This document shows, piece after piece, positions 1 through 9,400 of a stretch of 37,078 nt of DNA. Within the stretch, counting starts at the first letter, position 1; every line of letters begins with the position of its first letter. A program made the position numbers and the translations under genes. Source of the stretch: Opitutales bacterium (GTDB lineage Bacteria; Verrucomicrobiota; Verrucomicrobiia; Opitutales; JAFGAQ01); contig JAFGAQ010000167.1 of NCBI GenBank assembly GCA_016933595.1, positions 1-37,078 of the forward strand. Reading direction: 5' to 3'. The notes beneath the pieces were generated by a model, which saw nothing but the letters and a program-made list of their open reading frames with translations, was not told where the DNA came from and ran no database searches.

Positions 1-624
1 ACTGTCATTGCCGTTATAGCGATTTTGGCCGCTATCATCATCCCATCAGTCGGCAAAGTCAGAGAGAATGCAATCCGGGCGAAATCAGCCACCAACATGA
101 GGTCGGTTGCCCAAGCCTATCTCACCTTCTCGACCACAAACGGACGATCCCGCGCCATTCCAGCATCGACGCCAACGGTTCATGACTGGGCAGGCCACCT
201 GGCAAGGGAAGTCGACTTGAACGATGCGAGCCTGTACTACGTCGACTCCGATCCAATCGTAGCTCAGGCAGCATCCCTCCCCCTCGTGGTCGGGAGTGGT
301 AAAGGCTCAACATTCAGCATATCGGAAGAATTCCGCGCCCTCAATCCCAGCTATGCGGTGGTGGCAGGGATAGCTCCAAATGCCCCCACCACAACGACCC
401 CCCTGATGTTCACCCGCGGCCTGAACCCGGACGGCACATGGGAGCCCACCTCTCCATGGGGCGGCGAGGGCGGACACATTGTCTTTCTGGACGGACATGT
501 CCGCTTCTTCACTGACCTTGCGGAGAACGGAGGCGAGCTGGTTAACTACCAAACACAAGAACGCACATCCGACATCCGCCTTGCAATCAGTCCCGGCGCG
601 GTGATTCTGAACAATACACCCTGA
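1..624 (+). CDS. Type II secretion / prepilin-like pseudopilin (5' end outside window)
   Basis: The reading frame is open from base 1, so the true start lies upstream. The first visible residues (TVIAVIAILAAIIIPSVGK) are the second half of the hydrophobic N-terminal helix of a type IV pilin/pseudopilin, including the usual IPxxxKxRExA continuation. The prepilin peptidase site itself is outside the window. The C-terminus has GGHIVFLDGHVRFF, the 'DGHVRF' signature of the pseudopilin-like proteins (DUF1559/H-X9-DG style) abundant in Verrucomicrobiota and Planctomycetota, although the histidine expected nine residues before DG is not there. By family it would be membrane-anchored and exposed on the periplasmic or outer surface. 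No partner secretion gene is visible, so the role is open. Confidence 0.75.
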   Translation, partial: TVIAVIAILAAIIIPSVGKVRENAIRAKSATNMRSVAQAYLTFSTTNGRSRAIPASTPTVHDWAGHLAREVDLNDASLYYVDSDPIVAQAASLPLVVGSGKGSTFSISEEFRALNPSYAVVAGIAPNAPTTTTPLMFTRGLNPDGTWEPTSPWGGEGGHIVFLDGHVRFFTDLAENGGELVNYQTQERTSDIRLAISPGAVILNNTP

Positions 625-706
625 GCACCAAGCCTGAAGGGAAGAAACCACTGCGACCCGGACCTCATCCAACGCAGCCAATTCCGGAACATCCGGTCAA
701 GACGCC

Positions 707-925
707 CTATTCTCCCGCAGTCTTGCTCACCTCAGACTCACCCTCTGCCACAAGCTCTGCTGCACTACCGGACACCTCTTTCGCTTTGTCCACCGACTTT
801 TTGAGATAAGTGCTCTCTCTGGGCTCTTCAGACTTGGTCGATGCGGGAGGATTCCCACACGCTCCCAGACAAAGTGCGGAGACGACAAAACACAGACCGA
901 TCATTTTGAGGAAGTAATGCTTCAT
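707..925 (-). CDS. Small putative lipoprotein, 72 aa
   Basis: The protein begins MKHYFLKMIGLCFVVSALCLGACGNPP, a classic lipoprotein signal with a lipobox (LGAC) at about residues 17-20. The mature part is a short, charged, Ala/Glu/Lys-rich helix ending KTAGE. The in-frame ATG at 967 would add 14 residues before the signal; the ATG at 925 gives a normal lipoprotein signal and was chosen. There is no obvious Shine-Dalgarno. It is transcribed towards the upstream pseudopilin and divergently from the pyrophosphatase gene. The mature domain matches no family I recognise. The small size and lipobox suggest an entericidin-like or simple envelope lipoprotein, but that is only a resemblance in kind. 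Confidence 0.6.
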   Translation of the reverse strand: MKHYFLKMIGLCFVVSALCLGACGNPPASTKSEEPRESTYLKKSVDKAKEVSGSAAELVAEGESEVSKTAGE

Positions 926-1056
926 AACAGATAACGTTTTGAGAACAACGATGTTTAAACGAATCATGGTAACCGATCACCGAGGCCCATGCAAGCCGAC
1001 ACAGGCTTTTCAATGAAGACGCCTAGGCATCGAAGAGACGTGGGAACACGCCATGG

Positions 1057-2826
1057 ATGCGAAACGATTCAAACTACCCCGGAGAACCCCGTTCCCGGCT
1101 TGCACCGGTAGCGGCATCTCTCATATTGAATGCCATGCCCGGAGAATTCCACTCGATCGAAGACACCATTTTTGTAATCGGACATAAGAACCCCGATACC
1201 GACTCCATCTGTTCTGCAATCGGATACGCTGCCTACAAACAGGCGACCGGAGAATCCGGCTACGTGGCTGCACGGTGCGGCAACTCCAACCCGCGCATCG
1301 ATGCTGTCCTGAAGCGCTTCGGAGTGCCACTTCCGGTTTTCATCGGTGATGTCACGCCAAGAGTCCGGGACATTATGAAGCGCAAGCCCCACTGCGCCAA
1401 GCTCTCTGACACCTGCTCCGAAGCACTTGAAGCCATGGATAAGTATGACTTTCGCGCGCTTCCGGTGGTGGACGAAGCCGATCATCTCAAGGGACTGATT
1501 TCGATCTTTCATCTGGGTCAGTATTTCACGCCGCAAGTGCGCAATCCCCTTGAGATGCGAAGGGTCCGGAGCAGAGTTTCCGATATCATCCGGGCGCTCA
1601 AAGCCATGGTGATCCATTCCATTGACACGGAAAGGGAAGAGGAGCTGTTTGTTCGAGTGGGGGCAATGGACATACGTTCTTTCGATCTGTTCCACGACGA
1701 AAAGACCATTCCTGCGAAATCGAGTATCGTCGTGGTCGGAGACCGCTGGGACATTCAGGAAAAGAGCATTCAGCTCGGAGTGAGGTTGCTGGTGATCACC
1801 GGAAACCTCAAAGTGGAAAAAGACATCATAGAACGTGCCATCGACAAGGGCATCAGTCTGGTGGTGAGTCCCTACGACACCGCAACGACATCCTGGATCA
1901 TCCGTTCGGCGACCAGCATACGGCACATCGCGGACCCAGTGGCGCACTCATTCCGCGAGTCGGACACGCTGAGCATGGTCAAACGAAGGATTCTGGAGCA
2001 AGTGGCTCCGCTTTACACCGTGATTGGAGAAGACGAAAGGCTCATCGGGGTATTCTCCAAATCCGACCTATTGCGCCCCGTCAAGACACGTATTGCCTTG
2101 GTTGACCACAATGAAATGAGTCAAGCCGTTGATGGAGCCCGTGAGGTTCAGATCGTAGAAATCATCGACCATCATCGCCTCGGAAACCCGGGAACGGAGC
2201 AACCCGTGCTGTTCATCAATCAACCGGTGGGGTCCACCTCGACAATCGTTGCCGATCTTTTCCGGCGCAGCGGATTGACGCCTGATCCGGCAACTGCCGG
2301 GCTATTGATGGCTGGATTGATTTCCGACACCCTTCACCTGAACAGCCCGACTACAACATCCACGGATCGGGATCACCTATCCTGGCTCTCGGAGATCGCG
2401 AAAACCGATCCATCCGAGCTTGCCCAGCTCATTTTCAATTCCGGAAGCGTGTTACTTGAAGACGATCCAGAGAAGATCATCCTCATGGACTGCAAGACCT
2501 ATGACCATGGAAACCTGAGATTCTCCGTTTCGCAGATCGAAGAACTCGGTTTTGACAATCTCTGGAAACGCTACGATATCCTGATGCGCACACTCGAGAG
2601 CTACAGGAGAAAGAATAACCTGACCTTCTCCGGGCTGCTGGTAACGGACATTAACCATCAGGATTCCCTCTTCCTTGTCACCGGCGACGCATCTCTTGTG
2701 GAATCGATTTCCTATCCCAGGGCCAAGGAACACGGAGTATTTGAGATGAAGGGCGTAGTAAGTCGTAAAAAACAATTGATCCCCTACCTCAGCAGTTGTA
2801 TGAAAAGCATTGGAATACTGCTTTGA
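1057..2826 (+). CDS. ppaC: Manganese-dependent inorganic pyrophosphatase with CBS and DRTGG regulatory domains
   Basis: Family II (DHH-type) PPase that hydrolyses pyrophosphate to phosphate in the cytoplasm. Visible motifs in order: GHKNPDTDS (about 42-50) for the metal site; a CBS-like half at about 100-160; a DRTGG-like domain at about 205-310; a second CBS half at about 313-345; DHN (about 349) and DHH (about 372); SDTLHLNSPTTT; and the C-terminal substrate-binding SRKKQ (569-573). At 589 aa it is far longer than the ~310-aa plain enzyme, matching the CBS-PPase subfamily with an inserted regulatory unit. In that subfamily adenine nucleotides bind CBS and diadenosine polyphosphates act through DRTGG. 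The start is uncertain: the ATG at 1057 is the longest, while the ATG at 1135 leaves a typical short leader before GHKNP. The bactofilin gene follows directly. Confidence 0.93.
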   Translation: MRNDSNYPGEPRSRLAPVAASLILNAMPGEFHSIEDTIFVIGHKNPDTDSICSAIGYAAYKQATGESGYVAARCGNSNPRIDAVLKRFGVPLPVFIGDVTPRVRDIMKRKPHCAKLSDTCSEALEAMDKYDFRALPVVDEADHLKGLISIFHLGQYFTPQVRNPLEMRRVRSRVSDIIRALKAMVIHSIDTEREEELFVRVGAMDIRSFDLFHDEKTIPAKSSIVVVGDRWDIQEKSIQLGVRLLVITGNLKVEKDIIERAIDKGISLVVSPYDTATTSWIIRSATSIRHIADPVAHSFRESDTLSMVKRRILEQVAPLYTVIGEDERLIGVFSKSDLLRPVKTRIALVDHNEMSQAVDGAREVQIVEIIDHHRLGNPGTEQPVLFINQPVGSTSTIVADLFRRSGLTPDPATAGLLMAGLISDTLHLNSPTTTSTDRDHLSWLSEIAKTDPSELAQLIFNSGSVLLEDDPEKIILMDCKTYDHGNLRFSVSQIEELGFDNLWKRYDILMRTLESYRRKNNLTFSGLLVTDINHQDSLFLVTGDASLVESISYPRAKEHGVFEMKGVVSRKKQLIPYLSSCMKSIGILL

Positions 2827-2882
2827 TTGGACATTCAATCCTACGGGACGTTATTCCATCGCACCTCTCGATCAGGCACCCC

Positions 2883-2891
2883 AAAAAAGGA
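2883..2891 (+). promoter_or_regulatory. Ribosome binding site that fixes the bactofilin start at GTG 2897
   Basis: AAAAAAGGA lies five bases before an in-frame GTG at 2897. The upstream in-frame ATG at 2810 would overlap the end of the pyrophosphatase gene and add 29 residues unlike a bactofilin, so the GTG is preferred. Confidence 0.55.
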
Positions 2892-2896
2892 TTCTT

Positions 2897-3364
2897 GTGA
2901 CCCAACAGACGGAAAGACAGATGATCATCGGTTACGGCATATCGGTTGAAGGCCGTATCGAAAACTGTGAACGACTGGTTCTGGACGGTAATCTCTCCGC
3001 CGAACTGGCAGATGTGCAAAGCCTCATCATCAACGAAACCGGCTCATTCCGGGGCAACGGGTCCGTCAAACATGCCGAAATCGGGGGACGCTTTGAAGGA
3101 GAGTTGATTGTTGAGGATCACATCACCATCCTATCGACTGGGCGAATCGATGGAAAAGTCACCTACTCCTCCATTGAGATAAAACCCGGTGGAAAGTTCA
3201 CTGGTGAGATTATCCTTAGGGATGCTGAACCGGAACCGGAAACCATGACGAGCAATCCGCACATGGATGGCAGTTTTGAAATCCCTTCCGGCAACGACGA
3301 CGATCAGGAAGACTATATTGACCGGGCACTCAAAAACCGGATCGCCCAAAGACCGGATCTCTGA
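2897..3364 (+). CDS. Bactofilin-family cytoskeletal protein (polymer-forming, DUF583)
   Basis: After a short N-terminal tail the protein has the repeating beta-helix pattern of bactofilins: IIGYGISVEGRIENCERLVLDG, then NETGSFRGNGSVKHAEIGGRFEG, then STGRIDGKVTYSSIEIKPGGKFTGEI. Turns with G at regular spacing alternate with hydrophobic strands. Bactofilins polymerise without nucleotide into filaments or sheets at the membrane and scaffold cell-wall or envelope machinery. The C-terminal ~45 residues are acidic and probably disordered. With the GTG start the protein is 155 aa, a normal length. It sits 70 bp after the pyrophosphatase and 96 bp before the large membrane GTPase operon on the same strand, so it may belong to that transcript. 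A scaffolding role for the operon is inference only. Confidence 0.88.
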   Translation: MTQQTERQMIIGYGISVEGRIENCERLVLDGNLSAELADVQSLIINETGSFRGNGSVKHAEIGGRFEGELIVEDHITILSTGRIDGKVTYSSIEIKPGGKFTGEIILRDAEPEPETMTSNPHMDGSFEIPSGNDDDQEDYIDRALKNRIAQRPDL

Positions 3365-3460
3365 CAACCGGCCATTTTGCTTGAAACCCCGCTTCTGGTC
3401 TGCATACCTGTTCAAAAGCCAGTAACGGGCCAACTCGAATAACTCGTGTAACATACGGGG

Positions 3461-6457
3461 ATGCCAAAACAATTGATCTACACCAGCTACCCAACCGGGA
3501 TTCTCTCCGGACGCTCTGGTTTTCAGACAGTTGCCGCATCTCCAGGGGTGTCAGGAGCGCTTTCGACTCTCCTGGAAAAAGAAAGCTCCTATGATTTCGG
3601 GAAGGCGGCCAGTCACCGGCCGGTAATCCATCGTTTCTGGTCCTGTACGCTCGGAGACGGAATACACCACATTCTCACCCGCATTGGACCCTCGGGCAAC
3701 GATGCAACGGGACGGCCCAATCACATTGCCCACCACCTCATCTTCGATCCCGCCGAATTGCCAGCATGCCCGCCATCGGCGATATTCCTATATTGGAATG
3801 GCTGGGTCAGGCACTGGTCCGGGATCACAAACTGGGAGGAAACCCGGAACCCGTTACCGGCAAAGGCCATATCCGAACCCTTTGGATTTATCGCCAAAGC
3901 CGAACCAGCCTCCGGATGGAAGAAACTCCAAGGCGAACAGGCCAATCCCAAGACTCCATTCAATCTTTCCGGCCCTCTTGTATTCCCTTTTCCAGCCGGA
4001 CAGGAAAACACGTTGCTTCAGGTGTTTCTCGAAAGCCAGGCAACCCTCAATCCCGCGCTGTATTGGGCCTATCCATTCACCACCTGCCTCTCCGAAAGCG
4101 ACAATCCGACGATGTTCACCTGGATTGGATGGATACAAGATCCTATGATCCCGGCCATGCCGCTTCCTGAGGGTTGGGCACACCAGATTGTTGATTTATT
4201 CAACCCCGGCAGCCGTCCGGCGACCGAAGCCCCAAGCCCGGAACCCAAGCCTGCCATCGTCAGAACGACCACGGTCCGACTCACCCCCGTGGAGGATCCG
4301 CCACCCGATTCTTCCGTAAAAGAACCACATGCGGCCACTGATTCCGACCAAGATTCGACCCCTATCCTACAAGGGGATCTGGCAGATGGGTCCGCCCCTC
4401 CCCGACACCTCCATCCGGAGGGAATCCTGGACGACATCTTTGCCAAGGATGAATCGACTGAGCCGCCTATTATCATTCCTGAAGTCAACTTCGACGAATC
4501 CTCAGTTGATCTTCAGCAACGTAAGCCCAAGCCGTTTCTCGCCATTGCTCTCGTAATGGCGGGGATTTTGATGGCCGCTTTTCTGGTCATTTCCTTTCCC
4601 CGGGTTTTATCCTTCATCAACCAATCCCGTTCACCGGTATCCGTAAAACGTGTAGCCAGGCCGGTCGAAAACACTTCAGTTTCAACGGAAGCGGAACCCG
4701 CGTCAGGCACCACGGCCCCTGCCAATCCACTGGATGAAATAGGCGCGATTCTCGCCGGCAATGAGTTCCTACCCGCAAGAGCCTATCTCCTCCAAAATCA
4801 GAACAGCCCAACAAAAGCCCTCAATGAGGATGTGGCGATTCTTGCGGAGTGGGTCAAGACCCAACAAGGACTCCTAAGGGATCTGAACGTCACGCTGGCC
4901 AAGCTCGAAGGAGAAGTGATGGCCCGACAATTGATACCCGGCTTTGAGGAGCGCATCCGATCCGTTCGGGATGAAATGGACAAATTGGCTATTGACCTGA
5001 GGCAAAACACCTCCCTGCGTCTCGAAAAGGCCGAAACCTCCTATCGGGAGTGGCTTGCGGCCTCCAGGCTTCCGATCGCTGAAGCCCCCATTTACTTTCT
5101 TCAGTATTCCCCTACAGGAGAGCGCCCCACCCACACCTTCCAAAACACCCATCCCATCATGCTCAAATGGATGGAGAATCTGAAAGAAACGCTCACAACC
5201 TCGCAAATCGAGCGCATTCAGGTCGACATCATTCCTTTCAGGGGACTCGGAGATGTGGCGTTTCCGACCGACAACCGTTTACCGTTGAGTTTCTGGAAAA
5301 AGTCCGACCGCTCATTCGTATGCTCGATGGACAAGTCGATCGAAATCCTGCAATTCAAAGCATCTTCAGAAGATGGACGGACCATGGATTTTGAATGGCT
5401 GTTTGACTATAGGGGATCGGTCACATCCGGAAACCAGTTGATCCGGTTTCCGTCTCCCCCCCTGTTGGTCCGGTTCCGCAACACCAACACCGGTCAGGTG
5501 TTTTTTGTCATCTGCAACAGTGCGAACGTCGTTCCATTCAACAATCCCCCCGACATCCCGTTCTCACTGCTCAAGTATGATGCATCCACAGCGTCCTTTG
5601 CGCTCCTCGATCCTGTTCTTGCCCGCAAGCTGCGCCTGATCTCGCTCCCTGACGGGTTGTTCCTGCGCATGAGAAGTGGAGATGACCGGTTCCACTTCGC
5701 ATGGGATCCTGCGACCGCAACATTCCATCTGTTTGAGACCTGGGATTTCGAGATCCAAAGTGTTCAAGGCGTCCAGGAAGCCATCGCAAGAGAATTCGGA
5801 GAGCTACGGCACCTTCAGCGGATGCAGCTGGTTCTGAACACATGGAAGGAATTCAAGGCATCCGCCTTCTGGGACATGGGCAAACGCCTTTTGGAACCGA
5901 TGGAAATGCCACCCGAATTGGGGAATTTCGAAGCCTTCAGCAAAGACCGGCCGGTCACCTACCTCGATTACATCCGGGCCATTCTCTCCTACTACGCGAC
6001 CGAAAAAACAATGGTCCGTCCTCAGATTCTTGAACAGTGGATGGCATTCGATGATGCTCAAGGCCCGGACCGCGATGGCCGAATTATTGCTTACCGGGAT
6101 TTGCTAACCCGCTCCGCCAGGCGCTTCCGGACGTTGCTCAAGTCCGAGCAACCCGACAATGTCGAACACTGGAGGCAAATGGTCACCACGCTCGAATTCC
6201 ATCTGCTGGGCCATCAGGAAGCGTTGTTTCTGCAGATTGCCAGCCTAAGCCCTGGGGAAATTGTCCTCGCTGAGACCGGATCAATCAGCGACCCAACCGC
6301 CTCAATCGCTCGCATTGAGGAGCAAATCGCCGCCAGAAAGCTTGAGTTGGACGCGGCAAGTAATCTCGACGACATTCCAGGTATTTCCGAATGGCTTCTG
6401 GATGTCTGCTCACTGGCACCTGAACACACGGCGTTTCCGCTTCTTCGTTTCAAATGA
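3461..6457 (+). CDS. Large single-pass membrane protein with GAP1-N2-like N-terminal domain, 998 aa
   Basis: First gene of a four-gene operon. Residues 1 to about 230 (IYTSYPTGILSGRSGFQTVA at the start, then TRIGPSGNDATGRPNHIAHH, then two Trp-rich segments) resemble the GAP1-N2 domain of 'GTPase-associated protein 1', known from computational work on bacterial NTP-dependent conflict systems. I recognise this by pattern only. Residues ~230-350 are a Pro/Glu/Asp-rich linker; ~357-380 (FLAIALVMAGILMAAFLVIS) is one membrane helix. Beyond it lie a second low-complexity stretch, a helical/coiled-coil part (~430-545), a beta-rich part (~550-770) and a helical C-terminus ending PLLRFK. The likely topology is GAP1-N2 in the cytoplasm with the large C-terminal half outside. 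The stop overlaps the next ATG (ATGA, 6454-6457), indicating translational coupling. No catalytic motif was seen. Confidence 0.8.
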   Translation: MPKQLIYTSYPTGILSGRSGFQTVAASPGVSGALSTLLEKESSYDFGKAASHRPVIHRFWSCTLGDGIHHILTRIGPSGNDATGRPNHIAHHLIFDPAELPACPPSAIFLYWNGWVRHWSGITNWEETRNPLPAKAISEPFGFIAKAEPASGWKKLQGEQANPKTPFNLSGPLVFPFPAGQENTLLQVFLESQATLNPALYWAYPFTTCLSESDNPTMFTWIGWIQDPMIPAMPLPEGWAHQIVDLFNPGSRPATEAPSPEPKPAIVRTTTVRLTPVEDPPPDSSVKEPHAATDSDQDSTPILQGDLADGSAPPRHLHPEGILDDIFAKDESTEPPIIIPEVNFDESSVDLQQRKPKPFLAIALVMAGILMAAFLVISFPRVLSFINQSRSPVSVKRVARPVENTSVSTEAEPASGTTAPANPLDEIGAILAGNEFLPARAYLLQNQNSPTKALNEDVAILAEWVKTQQGLLRDLNVTLAKLEGEVMARQLIPGFEERIRSVRDEMDKLAIDLRQNTSLRLEKAETSYREWLAASRLPIAEAPIYFLQYSPTGERPTHTFQNTHPIMLKWMENLKETLTTSQIERIQVDIIPFRGLGDVAFPTDNRLPLSFWKKSDRSFVCSMDKSIEILQFKASSEDGRTMDFEWLFDYRGSVTSGNQLIRFPSPPLLVRFRNTNTGQVFFVICNSANVVPFNNPPDIPFSLLKYDASTASFALLDPVLARKLRLISLPDGLFLRMRSGDDRFHFAWDPATATFHLFETWDFEIQSVQGVQEAIAREFGELRHLQRMQLVLNTWKEFKASAFWDMGKRLLEPMEMPPELGNFEAFSKDRPVTYLDYIRAILSYYATEKTMVRPQILEQWMAFDDAQGPDRDGRIIAYRDLLTRSARRFRTLLKSEQPDNVEHWRQMVTTLEFHLLGHQEALFLQIASLSPGEIVLAETGSISDPTASIARIEEQIAARKLELDAASNLDDIPGISEWLLDVCSLAPEHTAFPLLRFK

Positions 6458-9400
6458 GTCCCAACCCCAAGGCTTTGATTCGGGATATCCTGACCATTCT
6501 CGAGGCGGGGGAACCCGGACTGGAAGGTGTGAGGATTGCTACGGAGTATAGGACACACTGTCAATCGATTCAGGAACGCATCGATCGTTTCATGGAGCTC
6601 TCCCAGGCGGGTCACATCTACGCGGCTCTGGATATCGCAAGAGCTCACCCCCCGCTGCTGGTGGCAATTGAGCAAACCCAGTTCCCGAAAGAGAAGGAAT
6701 GGGCCGAATTCACTTCCCGAAGGGGTCTTCCGACCTTTTACGGATTCAAGCATGAGCATGTCGAACGCATCCGTATGCTTTCAAGCGAAGGCTTCAATGT
6801 TCAGGCCCCTGGATACCGGGCATTCCGGAAGGCCATGCTTGTAAAGGATCGGGCAGCTGCGGCTCAAGCCCTCCAGTCGATCATTGCATCCAACCCCGCA
6901 GAACCAAATGCTCCTGTAGAACTCGCCCGAATTGAGAGACAGGATCTGAACATGATGATGGAGCAGCTCGGGGAAGCCCTCTCCGGTGACGATCCAGCAG
7001 CAATCGAATCCTTGGTGAATTGCATTCACCATCGCGAATGGAGCATCCCGGTTGCTTCGCCCGTTCTGGACCGCGCACTGCGGCGCCTCAATCACAGCCA
7101 AACGGCAAAAGCCCCCACCACAGGGAAATCAACGACCGCTGCCGTTTCGCACCCACCGGATTCGAAGCCATCTGAGCAAGCAGTCGCTCTGGAGGCTGCG
7201 CCGATTGCGCCCCCACCCCCGGTCGACATGCCGCCGGATCCGGGCTTGTCAAAACTCGTATCCCGTTTGACAGTTATTCGGCGGGTCGGATTCTGGAAAG
7301 ACGCCGAAGCCCTCATCGAAGAAGGGAAAACGCTCCTGAAAAGCCCACCGTCTTCTGCTTCCAACCAAACCCTGATCGACCAACTCAGGGATCATTTGAG
7401 CTGGTATGAAACCGAATACAAAAAGGAGCAGCAGGCTGAACAACGGAAACATCTGGTTTCGGCATTCTCCGCACGCATTGCTGAAGACAGCATTCGGACA
7501 GAGCTGGAGCCACTGAATGCGCGTGAGATCAAACGCTTCCGGAAAAGGTTGGTGCAAGAATGGAAGCAAATCCAGTCCTCCGCCCCGGAAGAATCCGCAT
7601 GGCTGAGTGTCACCTTCGGAACTGCACTCGAGACAATAAGCTCCAGTCTTGCCGAACGCAAAGCGAGGCAGGGAATCACTTTCTCCGTCCGGCCCCAGCT
7701 TATTGGATTCCGCCGCATGTGGGCCGTCCCCTTGGCCGCTTTCCTGATCCTCGCCTTCGGGATCGGGATCCACGAGCGGCAGGGAGATATCGCCAGGCGC
7801 GCTGACTTGTTCCGGGTCAACCTTCTGGAAAACGACACCAGAGGTATCCTTAAGGAATACGACTCATACGTTGGAAAACCGCTTCCACGCCTTTTCAAAA
7901 AGTTGAATTCATCCGCGGAGCGCTCTGTCAAACAAGCGCGTGACTGGTTATCCGAAATCGACAACCGGAACGGCAAAATTGAACAGATGATCACCGAGTG
8001 CGAAAGCCTGCTCGCTTCGTATTCGCCGGATTCTGATGAGACAATCCGATTGAACATCGAAACCGCGAAAGACTTCGCCAATCGCTCTTCGAATGACGCT
8101 GCACCCGGTTTGCTAAAGAACCTCAATGCCCTTTCGGTTCGACTCACGAAGGCACGTGAGGCATTTATTGACGACATGCGCAATTCTGTCGAGGAAGACT
8201 TCGAAAAGGCGCGGAGTCTGCTCTCATCGAGCCTGCATTGGGGCATTTTAGACCCCGACGAACTCAGGGAACCCCTCGCAGCCGTCAACGGGCATTTGGC
8301 GGGCCTTGAAACAATCATGATCGAAAAACGGGCGGCACAGTTTCTTCCCGATCTCGACAAAGACTACCGCGACCTAAGGGAATCGATCCGCGAGTTTGAG
8401 ACATCAGCCGCACGGTATCGTCTTCTCGAAGCTGAGCTTGAGATGGCATCCACTCTCGATCAATACCTTACAAAAATTGATGCTTTGGCCAACCTCCGCT
8501 TCGAACGCCTACCGCTTTGCGTGGCGGCCCGGACCATCAGCGCCGACCGTTCGAAGCTGCAAGACCCGCTTCGATACATGTTCATGCCGGAGGACGAGCA
8601 GGGATGGGACCACCTTCTCTCCCACAGGGACATTCCACTCATCCCTATTGTGGCAACGCCCCGGGAGAAAACTGCATTCCAAAGGATCAGCGGTTATGAA
8701 CCACTCTTCTCGATATACGCCTATGAAGTGCAAACCTTTGAAAACGGCCAGCCCGTTTCAGAACCACGCAACATATTCTGCTTGTATCAAGCGGACGTCG
8801 AAAGCATTGAACTCCCTTCCAGCAGACGTCTCCTTCAGACCGTTCAGGTGTATGATTCCGGTTCGGGATCCGACAAACCCTTTTCCAACGAGGTATTCAT
8901 ATGCACAACCGACGTGAATGGAGTTCCCATGGATGGCGACCACCTCCAACTTGATCGCCTGCTTCCGGAATGCGCATTCTTCTCCCAGCTGCGCACCCTT
9001 GCGATGTTTGATGAAAACAACGGGACCTTCGAAAAATCCCTGATGGAGGTCATGGATCTTGTCGCTGCCGACAGTTTTATTGACCCGATATTCAAAGCAT
9101 TCCTCATGCAGGAGCTTTATGCGTTCATGTCGGTCAGACCGTATGACTGGGGCCTGAACCTCAGTCCCTTCGTATCTGTCCATCAAAGAAGAATCCGGGC
9201 ATTGGCCGGTCGTATCAAACCATTTGACTGGCTGGACGATTCCAAACGCGAGAGAATTTCCCCTGCGTTGCGGGCATTGTTTGAAGAAAACTCGAGACTA
9301 TCCTATTTCAAACAGGCCCTTGCGATGCGTTCCCTCATGATAGAGTGTCTCGATCAACCGGTTCTGTATGCCGGCCATCTCGATCGTGAAGGGAAATGGG

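Noticed and set aside
1069-1947. 292-codon minus-strand ORF inside the pyrophosphatase gene
   Set aside because: Shadow of the well-supported plus-strand enzyme; His/Arg-rich translation without motifs.
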